From: Buttiauxella gaviniae
Lineage (GTDB): Bacteria > Pseudomonadota > Gammaproteobacteria > Enterobacterales > Enterobacteriaceae
Direction: 5' to 3'
Length of the DNA: 64,000 nucleotides
Assembly (NCBI RefSeq): GCF_040786275.1
Contig: NZ_JBFMVT010000002.1
Coordinates: 3,038,001-3,102,000 of the forward strand
The translations under genes and the position numbers were made by a program. The notes below the pieces were generated by a model that worked only from the letters and a program-made list of their open reading frames with translations, was not told the DNA's origin and made no database searches. Shown here piece by piece: positions 18,132-31,205 of this stretch; the first letter of the stretch is position 1, and the number at the start of each line of letters is the position of its first letter.

Positions 18132-19187
18132 CTACGCTCTGAGCGTCGACATATCAATCACAAAACGGTATTTCACATCGCTTTTCAGCATCCGCTCGTA
18201 GGCTTCGTTGATCTCCTGCATATCGATCATTTCAATATCAGAAACAATGCCGTGTTCGCCGCAGAAATCGAGCATCTCCTGGGTCTCTTTAATCCCCCCA
18301 ATACAGGAACCGGCAACCGAACGGCGGCCTAGAATCATCGGCAGGGTACTGACTGGCGGTTCAATATTTCCCAGCAGGCCGACGTAAACCAGCGTTCCGT
18401 CAAGCGTGAGCGTTGGCATATACGGGTTGATATCGTGATCGTAAGGCACGGTGTCGATAATCAATTCAAATTGATTGTGTACCGCGGCCATTTGCGCGTC
18501 ATCGGTTGACAGCACAATATGGTGCGCCCCTAAACGGCGAGCGTCTTCCTCTTTACTGGCCGAACGGGTGAACAGCGTCACTTCTGCGCCGAGCGCATTA
18601 GCCAGTTTTAGCGCCATATGGCCCAGGCCACCGAGCCCGATAACCGCCACTTTACTGCCTTTTCCCACATTCCAGTGGCGCAGCGGCGACCAGGTCGTAA
18701 TGCCCGCGCACAGCAGCGGTGCCGCACCTTTCAAATCCATCCCTTCCGGCATCTTCAGCACAAAATCTTCAGAGGCGACAATCGCCTGAGAATAGCCGCC
18801 GTAGGTGGGTTGATGATCGTGACGATCGACACCGTTGTAAGTCTGGACGTTACCTTCTTCGCAATACTGCTCAAGGCCTTCTTTACACGGATGGCAGGTG
18901 CGACACGAGTCCACCATACAACCGATTCCCGCGTAATCTCCCGGCTTAAATTTGGTGACGTTACTGCCTACAGAAGCCACGCGGCCAACCACTTCATGCC
19001 CCGGCACCAGGGGATAGGTGCTAAACCCCCAGTCATTACGAGCCTGATGTAAATCCGAGTGGCACACGCCGCAATACATCACTTCAATGACCACATCATC
19101 AGGACGCGCTTCGCGTCGCATAAATTCGAATGGAGCAAGTGGAACTTCTGCGGACTGTGCCGCATAACCGAGTACTTTCATCGTCAT
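18132..19187 (-). CDS. Zinc-dependent NAD(P) alcohol/aldehyde dehydrogenase (YahK-like)
   Basis: Medium-chain dehydrogenase of 351 residues, most like E. coli YahK, an NADPH-dependent aldehyde reductase. Catalytic zinc ligands are visible (Cys39 in YCGVCHSDLH, His64 in VPGHE). The structural zinc set is Cys95, Cys98, Cys101 and Cys109. The Rossmann motif GLGGLGHMALKLA lies near residue 178. The C-terminus EMLDFCGEHGIVSDIEMI is diagnostic of this subgroup. It lies downstream of a cupin gene by 22 bases, and both are divergent from a LysR gene, which probably controls them. Confidence 0.85.
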   Translation of the reverse strand: MTMKVLGYAAQSAEVPLAPFEFMRREARPDDVVIEVMYCGVCHSDLHQARNDWGFSTYPLVPGHEVVGRVASVGSNVTKFKPGDYAGIGCMVDSCRTCHPCKEGLEQYCEEGNVQTYNGVDRHDHQPTYGGYSQAIVASEDFVLKMPEGMDLKGAAPLLCAGITTWSPLRHWNVGKGSKVAVIGLGGLGHMALKLANALGAEVTLFTRSASKEEDARRLGAHHIVLSTDDAQMAAVHNQFELIIDTVPYDHDINPYMPTLTLDGTLVYVGLLGNIEPPVSTLPMILGRRSVAGSCIGGIKETQEMLDFCGEHGIVSDIEMIDMQEINEAYERMLKSDVKYRFVIDMSTLRA

Positions 19188-19209
19188 GTCTGTTCTCCGG
19201 ATTGAGTGG

Positions 19210-19617
19210 CTATTTTTTGTATTGATCGTCGCTTACGTGTTCCAGCCATTCGACCGGGCTGCCATTGAGGGATTCAGCAATCGCGATATGCGTCATGGCA
19301 TTGTCGGGCGTGGCGCCGTGCCAGTGTTTTACGCCCTCAGGTATCCACACAATATCACCTTGATTCATGTCGTGAATCTGCCCACCCCACTCCTGTAGCC
19401 AGCCGTGACCGTGCGTGATAATCAGCGTTTGCCCCAGCGGATGGGTATGCCAGGCCGTGCGAGCGCCTGGTTCAAATGTGACGGTTGCACCGCCGGTGCG
19501 TGCAGGTGGCGTGGTCTGGAAAGGTGCATCAATACGGACTCTGCCGGTGAAGTAGCTTTCCGGACCTGACTGAGACGGCTGAGAGCCTGCCTTGATGATT
19601 TTCATTTTCTCTTCCAT
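19210..19617 (-). CDS. Cupin domain protein
   Basis: Small cupin of 135 residues. The first metal-binding cupin motif is seen in [21 protein letters not shown], the second in [16 protein letters not shown]. The start was placed at 19617 because a GGAGG site lies just upstream; a longer in-frame version has no such site. Its partner genes (YahK-type dehydrogenase, divergent LysR regulator) suggest an aldehyde or quinone stress-type function, but none can be assigned. Confidence 0.8.
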   Translation of the reverse strand: MEEKMKIIKAGSQPSQSGPESYFTGRVRIDAPFQTTPPARTGGATVTFEPGARTAWHTHPLGQTLIITHGHGWLQEWGGQIHDMNQGDIVWIPEGVKHWHGATPDNAMTHIAIAESLNGSPVEWLEHVSDDQYKK

Positions 19618-19815
19618 TTTTCCTCCGCTCCGGCGAATGAAGCCGGGCTTAACATGGACAGCACAAGACTGAAGTATAGGAAACTGAGCGCGGCTGGCAG
19701 GTTTGCCAGGCAAGATAGTGTATTTCTGTTGTCGGTTTCGGCGAGAAGAGTACCGCTTGAGCCGCAAGGCGATTAGCCTGGTAAATGTGAAAGGAGCTAT
19801 GAACCGCGCTCATAA

Positions 19816-20760
<945 letters not shown>

Positions 20761-20949
20761 ATGTGTATGGTGGCTGCCTCAGTGTTTGAATTGAGGCAAT
20801 GTTGAAAGTATGCCGAAAACCCTTTTTTTAGCAGATATTGTAATTTATTGATTTTTAAAGCATTAAATAAACTGACAATAAAAAGGGTCTAACAGAATGA
20901 TTATCGACTTTGCCGCTGTTAATCAAAGAGTTATCGCGGTATCTTTCCT

Positions 20950-21157
20950 GTGCACTGCCGTACAGGCAGCTTAGAAAAAGAAGAAGTCGCGGGAAGCATC
21001 TGCATTCCGCGTGCACTGCCGTACAGGCAGCTTAGAAACGCTCCCAATAAACGTAGAACCGGCAAAGCAGGTGCACTGCCGCACAGGCAGCCTGGAATTT
21101 TGCAGACTGGATGAGTGATGAGTAAAAAAGTGCACTGCCGCAAAGGCAGCATAAAAC
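20950..21157 (+). CRISPR. Small orphan CRISPR array with subtype I-F-type repeats
   Basis: Four 28-base repeats start at 20950, 21011, 21071 and 21130, separated by spacers of 33, 32 and 31 bases that differ from each other. Repeats 1 and 2 are identical and begin GTGCACTGCCGTACAGGCAG, with the CTGCC/GGCAG stem typical of I-F repeats, and end CTTAGAAA. Repeats 3 and 4 are degenerate at their 3' ends, so the array is probably read left to right with the leader at 20761-20949. No cas gene is visible anywhere in the window. Confidence 0.87.
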
Positions 21158-21211
21158 GCCTGCATCCAGTCCGAATCTGAAGCGCTGACCGTGCAAATTA
21201 TGAAGGTAAAA

Positions 21212-21246
21212 TCTGTTTCCTCTCTCGTGATGAAAGAGGAAACAGA
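21212..21246 (-). terminator. Inverted repeat at the 3' end of the LuxR-type gene
   Basis: TCTGTTTCCTCT and AGAGGAAACAGA form a perfect 12-bp stem with an 11-base loop. It is placed directly after the stop of the minus-strand regulator, so it probably ends that transcript; no long T tract follows. Confidence 0.55.
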
Positions 21247-21249
21247 CTA

Positions 21250-21816
21250 TCAGTGATGTTGGATAAGAGGATGAATTGACAAATTGCGAAGGTAATATTC
21301 ATTAAAGTTCGAAAAACCACTTTTTTTAATGGCGACCTGCTTATGATGGCTTACGGTTTTAATCGAGATGCCGAGTTTAGCGGCGATACTTCTTTGCGGC
21401 ATTCCTTCCAGCAGTAAGGTGACGACTTCAAATTCACGATGTGAATGTGTATTTCGGTAGTAGAACTGAGAGTTTAGAGATGAAACTTTTTCATTACATC
21501 TCATTAATATTTTTTGTAATTCAGTGAGGGTAATTGTTGGGGGGATAAGAACGCCAGACGGAGAGAGGTTATTTGTTTTTAGAATATAAAACACTTGTTT
21601 TTCAGCGATGTAATAGTTAACGGTATTTGGCGCGCCTTCTTGCTCTTTAAGTTGTGATAACAGGAGGTGCAACTTATTATTAGGGATATGCTTAACAGAG
21701 AACTTAACGTTTGGCTGGGAGAACGTCTGTAATAGTGTTTCGATACCGGGTAACAAATAGCTGTTGTCGCTTAGGATATAAATGTTTTTCTTCAAACAAC
21801 TTGATATTACGTTCAC
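21250..21816 (-). CDS. LuxR-type helix-turn-helix regulator
   Basis: Protein of 188 residues. The C-terminal third is a LuxR/FixJ DNA-binding domain (FEVVTLLLEGMPQRSIAAKLGISIKTVSHHKQVAIKK). The N-terminal part resembles a degenerate receiver or ligand domain without an obvious phosphorylation site. Codon use is AT-rich compared with neighbours, as is the 225-base upstream gap, which suggests horizontal acquisition. This type of orphan regulator often controls fimbriae or stress genes in enterobacteria; no target is evident here. Confidence 0.75.
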   Translation of the reverse strand: MNVISSCLKKNIYILSDNSYLLPGIETLLQTFSQPNVKFSVKHIPNNKLHLLLSQLKEQEGAPNTVNYYIAEKQVFYILKTNNLSPSGVLIPPTITLTELQKILMRCNEKVSSLNSQFYYRNTHSHREFEVVTLLLEGMPQRSIAAKLGISIKTVSHHKQVAIKKSGFSNFNEYYLRNLSIHPLIQHH

Positions 21817-22041
21817 GCTATAAATCCTTTTAAAAATATGCGGATGATAAAATATTAGGTTTGTTCACTTTGAAGAATCGAAAAGATTCGCAGGAGACTT
21901 TATCATGTATTTTTATTAAAGGAATGACTTGAGGGATAAGCACAAATTAATGAGTAATTAACTTGTGCTTACTATCTATATAAATCAACTGCCTTGTTTA
22001 AAGCGGATGCGGCTAAATGTATTAAACTGGAAAAAATAAAT

Positions 22042-23160
22042 TCACTCTCTGGCCCAAATATCACAATGTTCCCGCACAAGCTCGGTCAAAAGCCCCCCTT
22101 TGTCGATAAATTGGCGAATGCGGCGGGTGTCGCTGTCGTTATTACGCGTATACCCTTCAATGGCTTCTAAAGCCGATGTCGCCTGAAGCTGCGCTGCATA
22201 CGGCGCAAGGGTGTCGAGCAGGGGCAAAATATCTTCTGCAAGGGTGCGCTGTTCGCTGGTGCGAACATCCGTCAGGACGCCTTCGAGCCCAAACCGGCAG
22301 GCCTGGAAACGGTTAAAACGATAAAGGAGATAATCTTCAGAGCGCGGCACAAAAGGGCGTTCGGTAAGCAGCCAGTGAGCCAGCGCCTGAATAAAACCGG
22401 CGATATTTATCGCACGTGAAAGGGTGAGTGGCGTGTCCATCACGCGCACTTCGACGGTGCCGAATTTCGGGCTGGGGCGAATATCCCAGTGCAGATCTTT
22501 CATTGATTGCACAATGCTGCTCGACTCCAGGCGCTGGTACATCCATTTAAACTCGTTCCAGTCGCTAACAAAGGGTGCCGGGCCGTTATCCGGAAAGGCC
22601 GAGAAAATATTCAGACGCGAGGAGGCGTACGTCGTGTCTCCGCCCTGGATATAGGGCGATGAGGCCGAAAGCGCGATGACATGCGGCACAAATCGCGATA
22701 AACCGTGCATTAAATAGATGGCGTCCTCTTCATTTTCACACCCCACATGCACATGCTGGCCAAATACCGTGGCCTGTTTCATCAAATAACCGAAAAGCTC
22801 AAGCGTCTGTTTATACCGCTCGCTCTGGCAAATTTCCTGGCGCTGCCATTTTTGAAACGGATGGGTGCCGCCGCCGCAAATGGCCAGATGGTGTTGGTTC
22901 GCCGAGTGCAAAACGTGCTGACGCAAAGTAGAAAGCTGGGCATGAGCCTCAGTGATAGTCGGGCATACGCCCGTTGCGATTTCCAGCATGCTTTCAGTGA
23001 TGTCATGTTTGACTTCGCCTTCTGTCACTGCGCCTTTCAGGGAGTCAATTAGCAGGGATGAATCCTGGCTGAGGTCGTAGGAAGGAGGGCTGATTATTTG
23101 CAGCTCCAGCTCAATACCGAGCGTATACGGGTCAGAATGAACAAATTCAGTTAATGGCAT
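22042..23160 (-). CDS. ybdK: Carboxylate-amine ligase YbdK (glutamate-cysteine ligase type 2)
   Basis: ATP-dependent ligase with weak gamma-glutamylcysteine ligase activity in E. coli; physiological role unclear. The 372 residues equal the E. coli length, with family motifs [11 protein letters not shown] (13-23), CGGGTHPF (94-101), FGQHVHVG (132-139) and [13 protein letters not shown]. Divergent from the mechanosensitive channel gene, as in the E. coli ybd region. Confidence 0.93.
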   Translation of the reverse strand: MPLTEFVHSDPYTLGIELELQIISPPSYDLSQDSSLLIDSLKGAVTEGEVKHDITESMLEIATGVCPTITEAHAQLSTLRQHVLHSANQHHLAICGGGTHPFQKWQRQEICQSERYKQTLELFGYLMKQATVFGQHVHVGCENEEDAIYLMHGLSRFVPHVIALSASSPYIQGGDTTYASSRLNIFSAFPDNGPAPFVSDWNEFKWMYQRLESSSIVQSMKDLHWDIRPSPKFGTVEVRVMDTPLTLSRAINIAGFIQALAHWLLTERPFVPRSEDYLLYRFNRFQACRFGLEGVLTDVRTSEQRTLAEDILPLLDTLAPYAAQLQATSALEAIEGYTRNNDSDTRRIRQFIDKGGLLTELVREHCDIWARE

Positions 23161-23388
23161 ACTGGATTCTCTCTTATGTATCTGGAGTCTGAATTGAGTA
23201 TAGCCAGACGCGGGAAAAGCACGCTCTCTTTAAAAGGTTTTTACACCTTTATTAAGATAAGAATTATCCATGCCTGATGAATGCAATAAAAATAATGTAA
23301 AGAATGTTCAACTAATTAAAAAGTGCTCTTGCGGTTGCAGATGGAATCATCAGCCAGCATTATAGGCGTTGGATTAGAAGGAGCTATT

Positions 23389-25020
<1,632 letters not shown>

Positions 25021-25022
25021 TC

Positions 25023-25052
25023 GTAGGTCGGTTAAGCGCAGCGCCAACCGAC
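25023..25052 (+). repeat. REP-like palindrome abutting the ERIC array
   Basis: GTAGGTCGGTTAAGCGCAGC followed by GCCAACCGAC forms an imperfect hairpin of the same family as the 32191-32221 unit. It directly replaces the rest of the truncated fourth ERIC copy. Confidence 0.65.
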
Positions 25053-25088
25053 AAAAATGGAACGGTATTCCCATCCTACAACTGAACC

Positions 25089-25343
25089 TCACACATCCCT
25101 TTCAATGGAAAACCAGCGCCGCCAGATAAAACGAATCACGAAATATTCAATGGCACCCAACGCCAGGAACCACAGGCAGAAAATAATGGTGTAGAGCTGG
25201 TTCATATCCAGCAAATGGAACATCTTGATGAGTTTTTGCGCAAGGTCAATTGTCAGCGCAGGGGCGGGGAGTAGCAGGCAGGAAAAGAAGGCCAGCAGCA
25301 AGATGCCGCCAGCACTCATCAGGGTTTCGAGAGGGTGTTTCAT
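25089..25343 (-). CDS. ybdJ: YbdJ family inner-membrane protein (DUF1158)
   Basis: Protein of 84 residues with two membrane segments (about 8-30 and 50-70), ending RFIWRRWFSIERDV. It matches E. coli YbdJ (82 residues) along its whole length (MKHPLETLMSAGGILLLAFF). Function is unknown. It lies close to ybdK and the ybdG-type channel as in the E. coli ybd region. Confidence 0.9.
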   Translation of the reverse strand: MKHPLETLMSAGGILLLAFFSCLLLPAPALTIDLAQKLIKMFHLLDMNQLYTIIFCLWFLALGAIEYFVIRFIWRRWFSIERDV

Positions 25344-25458
25344 GCAGTTGTTACCCCGGACTCAATCGTTGAGTTAAAAAACATATTGTCCGGGAAAATA
25401 TCTGCTGATTCAAATCCCTGCTTTCCCGAACGCAATCCGGGAAAGCAGGGCAGGAGAA

Positions 25459-26115
25459 TTACAGCCCTTCGGTACTCTCTTTCTTCGCTTCTTTGGCAAG
25501 AACCGATTGATACCAGCGCGGATGGTGTTTCTGCGCCCAGCGGCGGCTAACTTTGCCGACGATCATGCCTTTAATCGAGCCTTTTACCCAGAACGCCATG
25601 TACATATGCACCATAATCGCGAGGAGCAAAACGATGGCGGATGTGGCGTGGATAAGCAGGCCGTAACGCACAATCTGAATCGGGAAGAACCCGGCAAAGT
25701 ACGGGCGCCAGATAACAATCCCGCTCACCAGCAGCACAGAAATCATGCTCATGATGGTCCAGAACATCATCTTCTGCCCGGCGTTATATTTGCCCACCTT
25801 CGCCACTTTATGCTCGTTGCCTTTGAGCACCTCGACAATGCCTTTCACCCACGGAATATCGTGTTTGTCAGGAATGTTGTGGTGCACAAAGCGCACAAAC
25901 ATAAACATCAGCATCATAAAGATCGCCACGCCGAAGAACGGGTGCAAAATACGCCCCATCTGCGGGGTGCCGAAGGTTTCCGTCAGCCATTGCAGCGTTG
26001 GGAAGAACAGCGCGATGCCGGAGAGCGACACCAGGAAGAAGCAAATGACCACCGTCCAGTGACAGGCGCGGTCGATAAACTTCGTTCTGACAATCATCTT
26101 GCTCTGCTTAGTCAT
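25459..26115 (-). CDS. fdnI: Formate dehydrogenase-N cytochrome b556 subunit FdnI
   Basis: Inner-membrane di-haem cytochrome that passes electrons from formate to menaquinone. The start is [20 protein letters not shown], overlapping the fdnH stop by eight bases; an in-frame extension upstream only re-reads fdnH. The 218 residues include four membrane segments and the haem-ligand histidines ([34 protein letters not shown]). Residue identity follows FdnI rather than FdoI. Confidence 0.95.
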   Translation of the reverse strand: MTKQSKMIVRTKFIDRACHWTVVICFFLVSLSGIALFFPTLQWLTETFGTPQMGRILHPFFGVAIFMMLMFMFVRFVHHNIPDKHDIPWVKGIVEVLKGNEHKVAKVGKYNAGQKMMFWTIMSMISVLLVSGIVIWRPYFAGFFPIQIVRYGLLIHATSAIVLLLAIMVHMYMAFWVKGSIKGMIVGKVSRRWAQKHHPRWYQSVLAKEAKKESTEGL

Positions 26116-26992
26116 GATGTTCCTCCTCGTCTTCATCCACCTCTTCGTTCGGCCCGATGCCAATGTAATGGAAAATCAGACCGGCGAAGGTGGCGATGAA
26201 ACCTGCCGCCGACAACGGTTTGAGGATCCCTTTCCACAGGCTGACTGATGTATCAATTTTCGGGTCTTTCGGCAGATTGTGGTACAGCCCCGGCTGGTCG
26301 GCGTGGTGCAGAACATACATCACGTGCGTGCCGCCAACGCCTTCCGGGTTGTAGAGCCCCGCGTGCGCATAGCCGCGCTTTTGCAGCGTCGCCACGCGCT
26401 GGTCAGCCAACTCCAGCATGGCCTTCTTGGTGCCAAAGTGAATCGCACCGGTCGGGCAGGTTTTCACGCAGGCAGGCTCCTGGCCTACGCTTACGCGATC
26501 GACACAAAGCGTGCATTTGTAGACGCGGTTATCGTCTTTATTCAGGCGCGGAACGTTGAACGGGCAACCGGCGATACAGTAGCCGCAGCCAATACAATGT
26601 TCCGACTGAAAATCGACGATGCCGTTAGCGTACTGAATGATCGCTCCGGCAGACGGGCATGCCTTCAGGCAGCCCGGATCTTCGCAGTGCATACAGCCGT
26701 CTTTACGAATGAGCCACTCCAGCTTGCCGTTCTGAGTGGTTTCGCTAAAGCGCATAACTGTCCAGGATTTGGCGCTGAGATCGGTGGGGTTGTCGTACAC
26801 CCCCACACAATGTCCCACCTCATCACGGATGTCATTCCACTCGGAACAGGCGACCTGACAGGCTTTGCAGCCAATACAGCTTGAGACGTCAATCAGCTTC
26901 GCGACTTCATCTTTGTAGTCGCGAGCCTGCGGCGGCGGCGTAAAACCGTTAGTAGCCGAACGCTTAATAATATCCTGAGATTGCATGGACAT
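26108..26992 (-). CDS. fdnH: Formate dehydrogenase-N iron-sulfur subunit FdnH
   Basis: Carries four [4Fe-4S] clusters between FdnG and FdnI on the periplasmic face. The 294 residues hold four Cys clusters ([55 protein letters not shown]). One C-terminal membrane helix (about 255-280) anchors the protein. It lies 11 bases after fdnG, within fdnGHI. Confidence 0.96.
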   Translation of the reverse strand: MSMQSQDIIKRSATNGFTPPPQARDYKDEVAKLIDVSSCIGCKACQVACSEWNDIRDEVGHCVGVYDNPTDLSAKSWTVMRFSETTQNGKLEWLIRKDGCMHCEDPGCLKACPSAGAIIQYANGIVDFQSEHCIGCGYCIAGCPFNVPRLNKDDNRVYKCTLCVDRVSVGQEPACVKTCPTGAIHFGTKKAMLELADQRVATLQKRGYAHAGLYNPEGVGGTHVMYVLHHADQPGLYHNLPKDPKIDTSVSLWKGILKPLSAAGFIATFAGLIFHYIGIGPNEEVDEDEEEHHD

Positions 26993-27003
26993 GAGTTCGC
27001 TCC

Positions 27004-30000
27004 TTACGCCTTCTCAATGTTAACCAGAAACGCCTTAAACTCCGGCGTCTGTGAGTTGGCATCGCCTACGGCAGGCGTCAGCGTATTGGCCAGATAGCCC
27101 TTCTGCGTCTTCCCTTCAAAGCCCCAGTGCAGCGGAATACCGATGGTTTCCACCTGCTGACCATTGACGTTTAGCGTCCGGATACGCGGGGTGACTACCG
27201 CTTTGGCACGAATAAAGCCGCGTTTATTGCTGACTTTGACGGTATCACCGGTGGTGATGCCTTTCGCTTTTGCCAACCCTTCGCTTATCTCCACAAACTG
27301 TTCCGGCTGCGCAATGGCGTTAAGCCGTGCGTGTTTGGTCCAGGTGTGGAAGTGTTCCGTCAGGCGGTAAGTTGTCCCCACATAAGGGAATTCCTTATGC
27401 GTACCCAGGCGCTTCGCGTCGGCTTCAAATATGCGAACGACCGGGTTCGACACCACGTTCGGGTGCAGCGGGTTCGTCCCCAGCGGCGTTTCATACGGCT
27501 CGTAGTGCTCAGGGAACGGCCCTTCTGCCAGCTTATTAAGCGCGAACAGACGCCCCAAACCTTCCTGCTGCATGATGAACGGCCCAACGTTCGCTTCCGG
27601 CGGCGAATTGTTGAAGTCAGGAATGTCGTAGCCAACCCATTTTTGCCCGTTCCACTCAATAAGCGGACGTTTTGGATCCCACGGTTTACCTTTCGTGTCA
27701 GCAGACGCGCGGTTATACAGCACGCGGCGGTTCATCGGCCATGCCCAGCCCCAGCCAAGAGTGGTGCCCAACCCAGACGGGTCCGCGTTATCGCGGTTCG
27801 CCATGCGGTTGCCATTCTCAGTCCAGCTTCCGGCGTAAATCCAGCAGCCCGAAGAGGTGGTGCCGTCGTCACGCATTTGAGCGAAGGAGTCCAGAAGCTC
27901 GCCTTTCTTACGCAGCAGGTTGCCTTTATCGTCGTACAAATCCGCCAGCGCATAACCGTTGTTTTCTTTCGCCACTTCTTCCGCAGAAGGGTGGAAGAAC
28001 TGGTCATAGTGCCAGCTCATATTCATCAGCGGCTCGATGCCCTTGCCGCCTTCCTGGCGGTAAAGCTCGCGCAGTTGATGGAGCAGGCCAGCCAGGATTT
28101 GCCCGTCGGTACGCGCTTCGCCCGGTGCATCCGCACCTTTCCAGTGCCACTGCATCCAACGGCCAGAGTTGACAATACAGCCGTCTTCTTCGGCAAAGCA
28201 GGTGGACGGCAGGCGGAAGACCTCGGTCTGAATGCTCGCGGAATCCACATCGTTCATCTCGCCGTGGTTCTGCCAGAAATTAGAGGTTTCTGTGACCAGC
28301 GGATCGATAACCACCATGTATTTCAGCTTGCTGAGGGAGGCGACCAGCTTGTTCTTATCCGGCGTGGAGGCGATCGGGTTAAAGCCCTGGCAGATATAAC
28401 CATTCACTTTGCCCCGATGCATCATGTCGAAGTAGCGCAGCACGTCGTAAGGCTGATCCCACTTCGGCAGCCAGTCGTAGCCCCACTGGTTCTCAAGGGT
28501 CGCCGCATCGCCGTAGAGATGCTTCATCAGGCTAACGAAGAACTTTGGATAGTTGCTCCAGTAGTTAACCTGCCCAGGCACCACGGTTTTTGGCGTATTG
28601 GCGTCGAGATAACTTTGCAGATCGACATGCTTCTCGTTCGGCAGAGCCAGATAACCCGGAAGCGTGGTCGCCAGCGGGCCGATATCGGTCATGCCTTGCA
28701 CGTTGGAGTGGCCGCGAAGCGCGTTAACGCCGCCGCCAGGCATGCCCATATTCCCGAGCAGCAACTGGATCATCGCCATGGTACGGATGTTCTGCGCGCC
28801 CACGGTGTGGTGAGTCCAGCCCAGCGCATAAAGGAAGCTGGTGGTGCGATCAACCGCACTGGTGGAGGCCAGCACTTCGCAGACTTTCAGGAAATCTTCC
28901 CGCGGCGTACCGCAGATATTTTCCACCACGTCCGGCGTGTAACGGGAAACGTGCTCTTTCAGCAGATTCCAGACGCAGCGCGGGTGGGTAAAGGTGTCAT
29001 CGCGAAGCGGAACGCCTTCACTATCAAACTGGTAGTTCCAGCTTGTTTTGTCGTACTGGCGAGTCTCGGCGTCAAATCCGCTAAACAGGCCATCGTCAAA
29101 GCTGAAATCGTCCCGTACCAGCAGGCTGGCATTGGTGTAGTGCTTAACGTATTCAGCGTTAATTTTATTGTTGTTAATCAAATACAGAATCACGCCCAGC
29201 AGGAACGTAATATCGGTGCCCGAACGGATAGGGGCATAAACATCTGCAATTGAAGCGGTACGGGTAAAGCGCGGATCGACAACGACAATTTTCGCATCGT
29301 TGTTTTTTTGCGCTTCCAGCGCCCAGCGGAAACCTACGGGATGAGCTTCTGCCGCATTACCGCCCATCACGACGATAACGTTGGCATTTTTCATGTCGAT
29401 CCAGTGGTTCGTCATGGCACCGCGACCAAATGTTGGAGCAAGACTTGCTACCGTTGGTCCGTGTCAGACGCGCGCCTGGTTATCTACGCCAAGAATCCCT
29501 AGTGCCCGAACAAATTTGTTGGTCAGTGCGCCGTTTTCGTTACTGGCAGCCGAGGCGCAAAGCATTCCGGTCGTCAGCCAGCGGTTCACCGTGACGTTAT
29601 GTTCGTTTTTCTCAACAAAGTTTGCGTCGCGGTCGTCTTTCATCAGGCGGGCGATGCGCGTTAAGGCATCATTCCAACTGATGCGTTGCCACTTATCAGA
29701 ACCTGGTGCGCGATATTCCGGGTAAGTCAGGCGGCTTTCGCTGTGGATGTAATCGAGCGAACCTGCGCCTTTCGGGCAAAGTGCCCCGCGGCTTACCGGA
29801 TGATCCGGGTCACCTTCGATGTGGAAAATACTGGATTTAACATTGCCTGAGCCGTCTCCGGCCATGCTGTACATTAATAAACCGCACCCAACGGCACAGT
29901 AGGTACACGTATTACGAGTCTCTTTGGCACGCAGCAATTTATAATTGCGCGTTTCCGCGAGCGCCATTTTCGGCGCAAAACCAAGAACCGCTACCGTTGT

Positions 30001-30054
30001 CCCTGCCATCCCGCCTGCACAGATTTTAAAAAACTTTCTGCGGCTGACGTTCAT
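27004..30054 (-). CDS. fdnG: Formate dehydrogenase-N catalytic subunit FdnG (selenoprotein, Tat-exported)
   Basis: Periplasmic molybdopterin enzyme oxidising formate with nitrate as final acceptor. The 1016-residue product needs readthrough of an in-frame TGA at 29464-29466, residue 197, in the context DNQARV[13 protein letters not shown]; this matches Sec196 of E. coli FdnG. Conventional gene calling splits it into two frames. The N-terminus has the twin-arginine signal SRRKFFK (about 4-10) followed by a hydrophobic stretch and an ALA cleavage site. A [4Fe-4S] motif [11 protein letters not shown] follows. Start chosen at 30054. Total length fits the family (1015). Confidence 0.97.
29425..29466 (-). 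promoter_or_regulatory. fdnG selenocysteine codon and SECIS hairpin
   Basis: Immediately downstream of the UGA codon, the coding strand reads GGTAGCAAGTCTTGCTCC (29435-29452), which folds into a stem with the apical AAGUCU loop. This fits the bacterial SECIS bound by SelB. The spacing of about 14 bases from UGA to the stem is within the known range. Confidence 0.8.
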
Positions 30055-30116
30055 CCTAACCTCACTGTTATGACGTATGAATGGCGGCGAAAATAGCAAC
30101 TGAAGCAGAAGGGTTA

Positions 30117-30130
30117 TTGAGTAAAATCAA
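30117..30130 (-). promoter_or_regulatory. FNR box upstream of fdnG
   Basis: TTGAGTAAAATCAA matches the FNR consensus TTGATnnnnATCAA at 9 of 10 fixed positions and lies 63 bases before the fdnG start. A nearby dyad CCTACACTTAATGAGTAGG (30154-30172) resembles a NarL/NarP site but is one base short of the 7-2-7 pattern. Anaerobic FNR and nitrate-NarL control is known for E. coli fdnGHI. Confidence 0.65.
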
Positions 30131-30305
30131 TTCGCTAAGGATTGAGTAGTGAACCTACACTTAATGAGTAGGAGGCGGGGAAAGACCAATAACCATAAAG
30201 AGTATATGAATATAGGCTTAACACCGGGCCGCTAACTTGCTATAAAAATTCGTCAAAATAATAAGCCTTATGGCAAACACCACACCATCATAATCAGGAC
30301 CCACT

Positions 30306-31205
30306 ATGTTAAAGATTCCCAATACCCAGGTCATTTACGCCATGAGCCGCGAAAACGCGCCGGTGGCGACGGTTTCGAGCAATACCGATGTCAGCTTCGC
30401 GACCTGCGACTGTTTTTCTGACCAGATACAGACCGCAGAAGCCGTCTTTAATCAGCTCGACTGGCAGCGTATTAACCCGGCAACCGGCCCGGTATTTGTT
30501 CAGGACGCTAAACCTGGCGACGTGCTGAAAGTAGAAATTAAAAGCATCACGCTGCGCGGCGATCGGGCTGTAATGGTCACGGCTCCGCAACTGGGTGTTA
30601 TTGGGGATGAACTGACCGAACCGCGTATTTTAGTGGTGCCGATTGATAACGGCAAAGCGCAACTTCCCGGCGGCGTGCGCGTGGCGATTAACCCGATGAT
30701 CGGCGTGATTGGCGTGGCGCCGGCGGGGGATGCGATCTCTTGCGGTACGCCTGACAGCCACGGCGGAAACATGGACTGCAAAATGATTACGGCGGGCAGT
30801 ACGCTCTATTTGCCGGTTAACGTCGAAGGGGCGCTGTTTGCGCTGGGCGATCTGCACGCCGCAATGGGCGATGGCGAAGTGTCGGTGTGCGGCCTGGAAG
30901 TGGCGGGGGATGTGGTGGTGAACCTCAGCGTGATTAAAAACCGCGCTCTGCCAACGCCAATGCTCGAAAACGACGACACCCTTTTTACTCTGGCATCCGC
31001 CTTAACGCTGGATGACGCCGCAGCCCTGGCAACGCGGAATATGGCGCACTTTATTGCCGACAATACCGATGTCTCTTTGCCTGACGCCATCAACTTACTG
31101 AGCATCGCGGGTGATTTGCAGATTTGCCAGGTGGTCGACCCGCTGAAAACCTGCCGTTTCGCGCTGCCAAAAAGCGTGGCGCAGCAGTTGAAGCTAAAGA
31201 TTTAA
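30306..31205 (+). CDS. Acetamidase/formamidase family amidohydrolase
   Basis: Enzymes of this FmdA/AmdA family hydrolyse short amides to the acid and ammonia. The 299-residue protein shows family motifs PVFVQDAKPGDVLKVEI (62-78), GTPDSHGGNMDCK (147-159) and GDLHAAMGDGEVSVCGLE (186-203). It is convergent with yahB; the stop codons overlap in a shared TTAA. Its position on the far side of the regulator suggests that it belongs to the yah cluster, hydrolysing an amide product, but this is inference. No signal peptide is seen. Confidence 0.85.
   Translation: MLKIPNTQVIYAMSRENAPVATVSSNTDVSFATCDCFSDQIQTAEAVFNQLDWQRINPATGPVFVQDAKPGDVLKVEIKSITLRGDRAVMVTAPQLGVIGDELTEPRILVVPIDNGKAQLPGGVRVAINPMIGVIGVAPAGDAISCGTPDSHGGNMDCKMITAGSTLYLPVNVEGALFALGDLHAAMGDGEVSVCGLEVAGDVVVNLSVIKNRALPTPMLENDDTLFTLASALTLDDAAALATRNMAHFIADNTDVSLPDAINLLSIAGDLQICQVVDPLKTCRFALPKSVAQQLKLKI

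Noticed and set aside
27331-29253. Long open frame (640 codons) on the plus strand opposite fdnG
   Set aside because: It is antisense to a complete conserved enzyme gene, and has no family similarity. Long antisense frames are expected from the codon bias of fdnG.
29464-29466. Apparent nonsense mutation splitting fdnG
   Set aside because: The codon aligns with Sec196 of E. coli FdnG and is followed by a SECIS hairpin, so the gene is intact.
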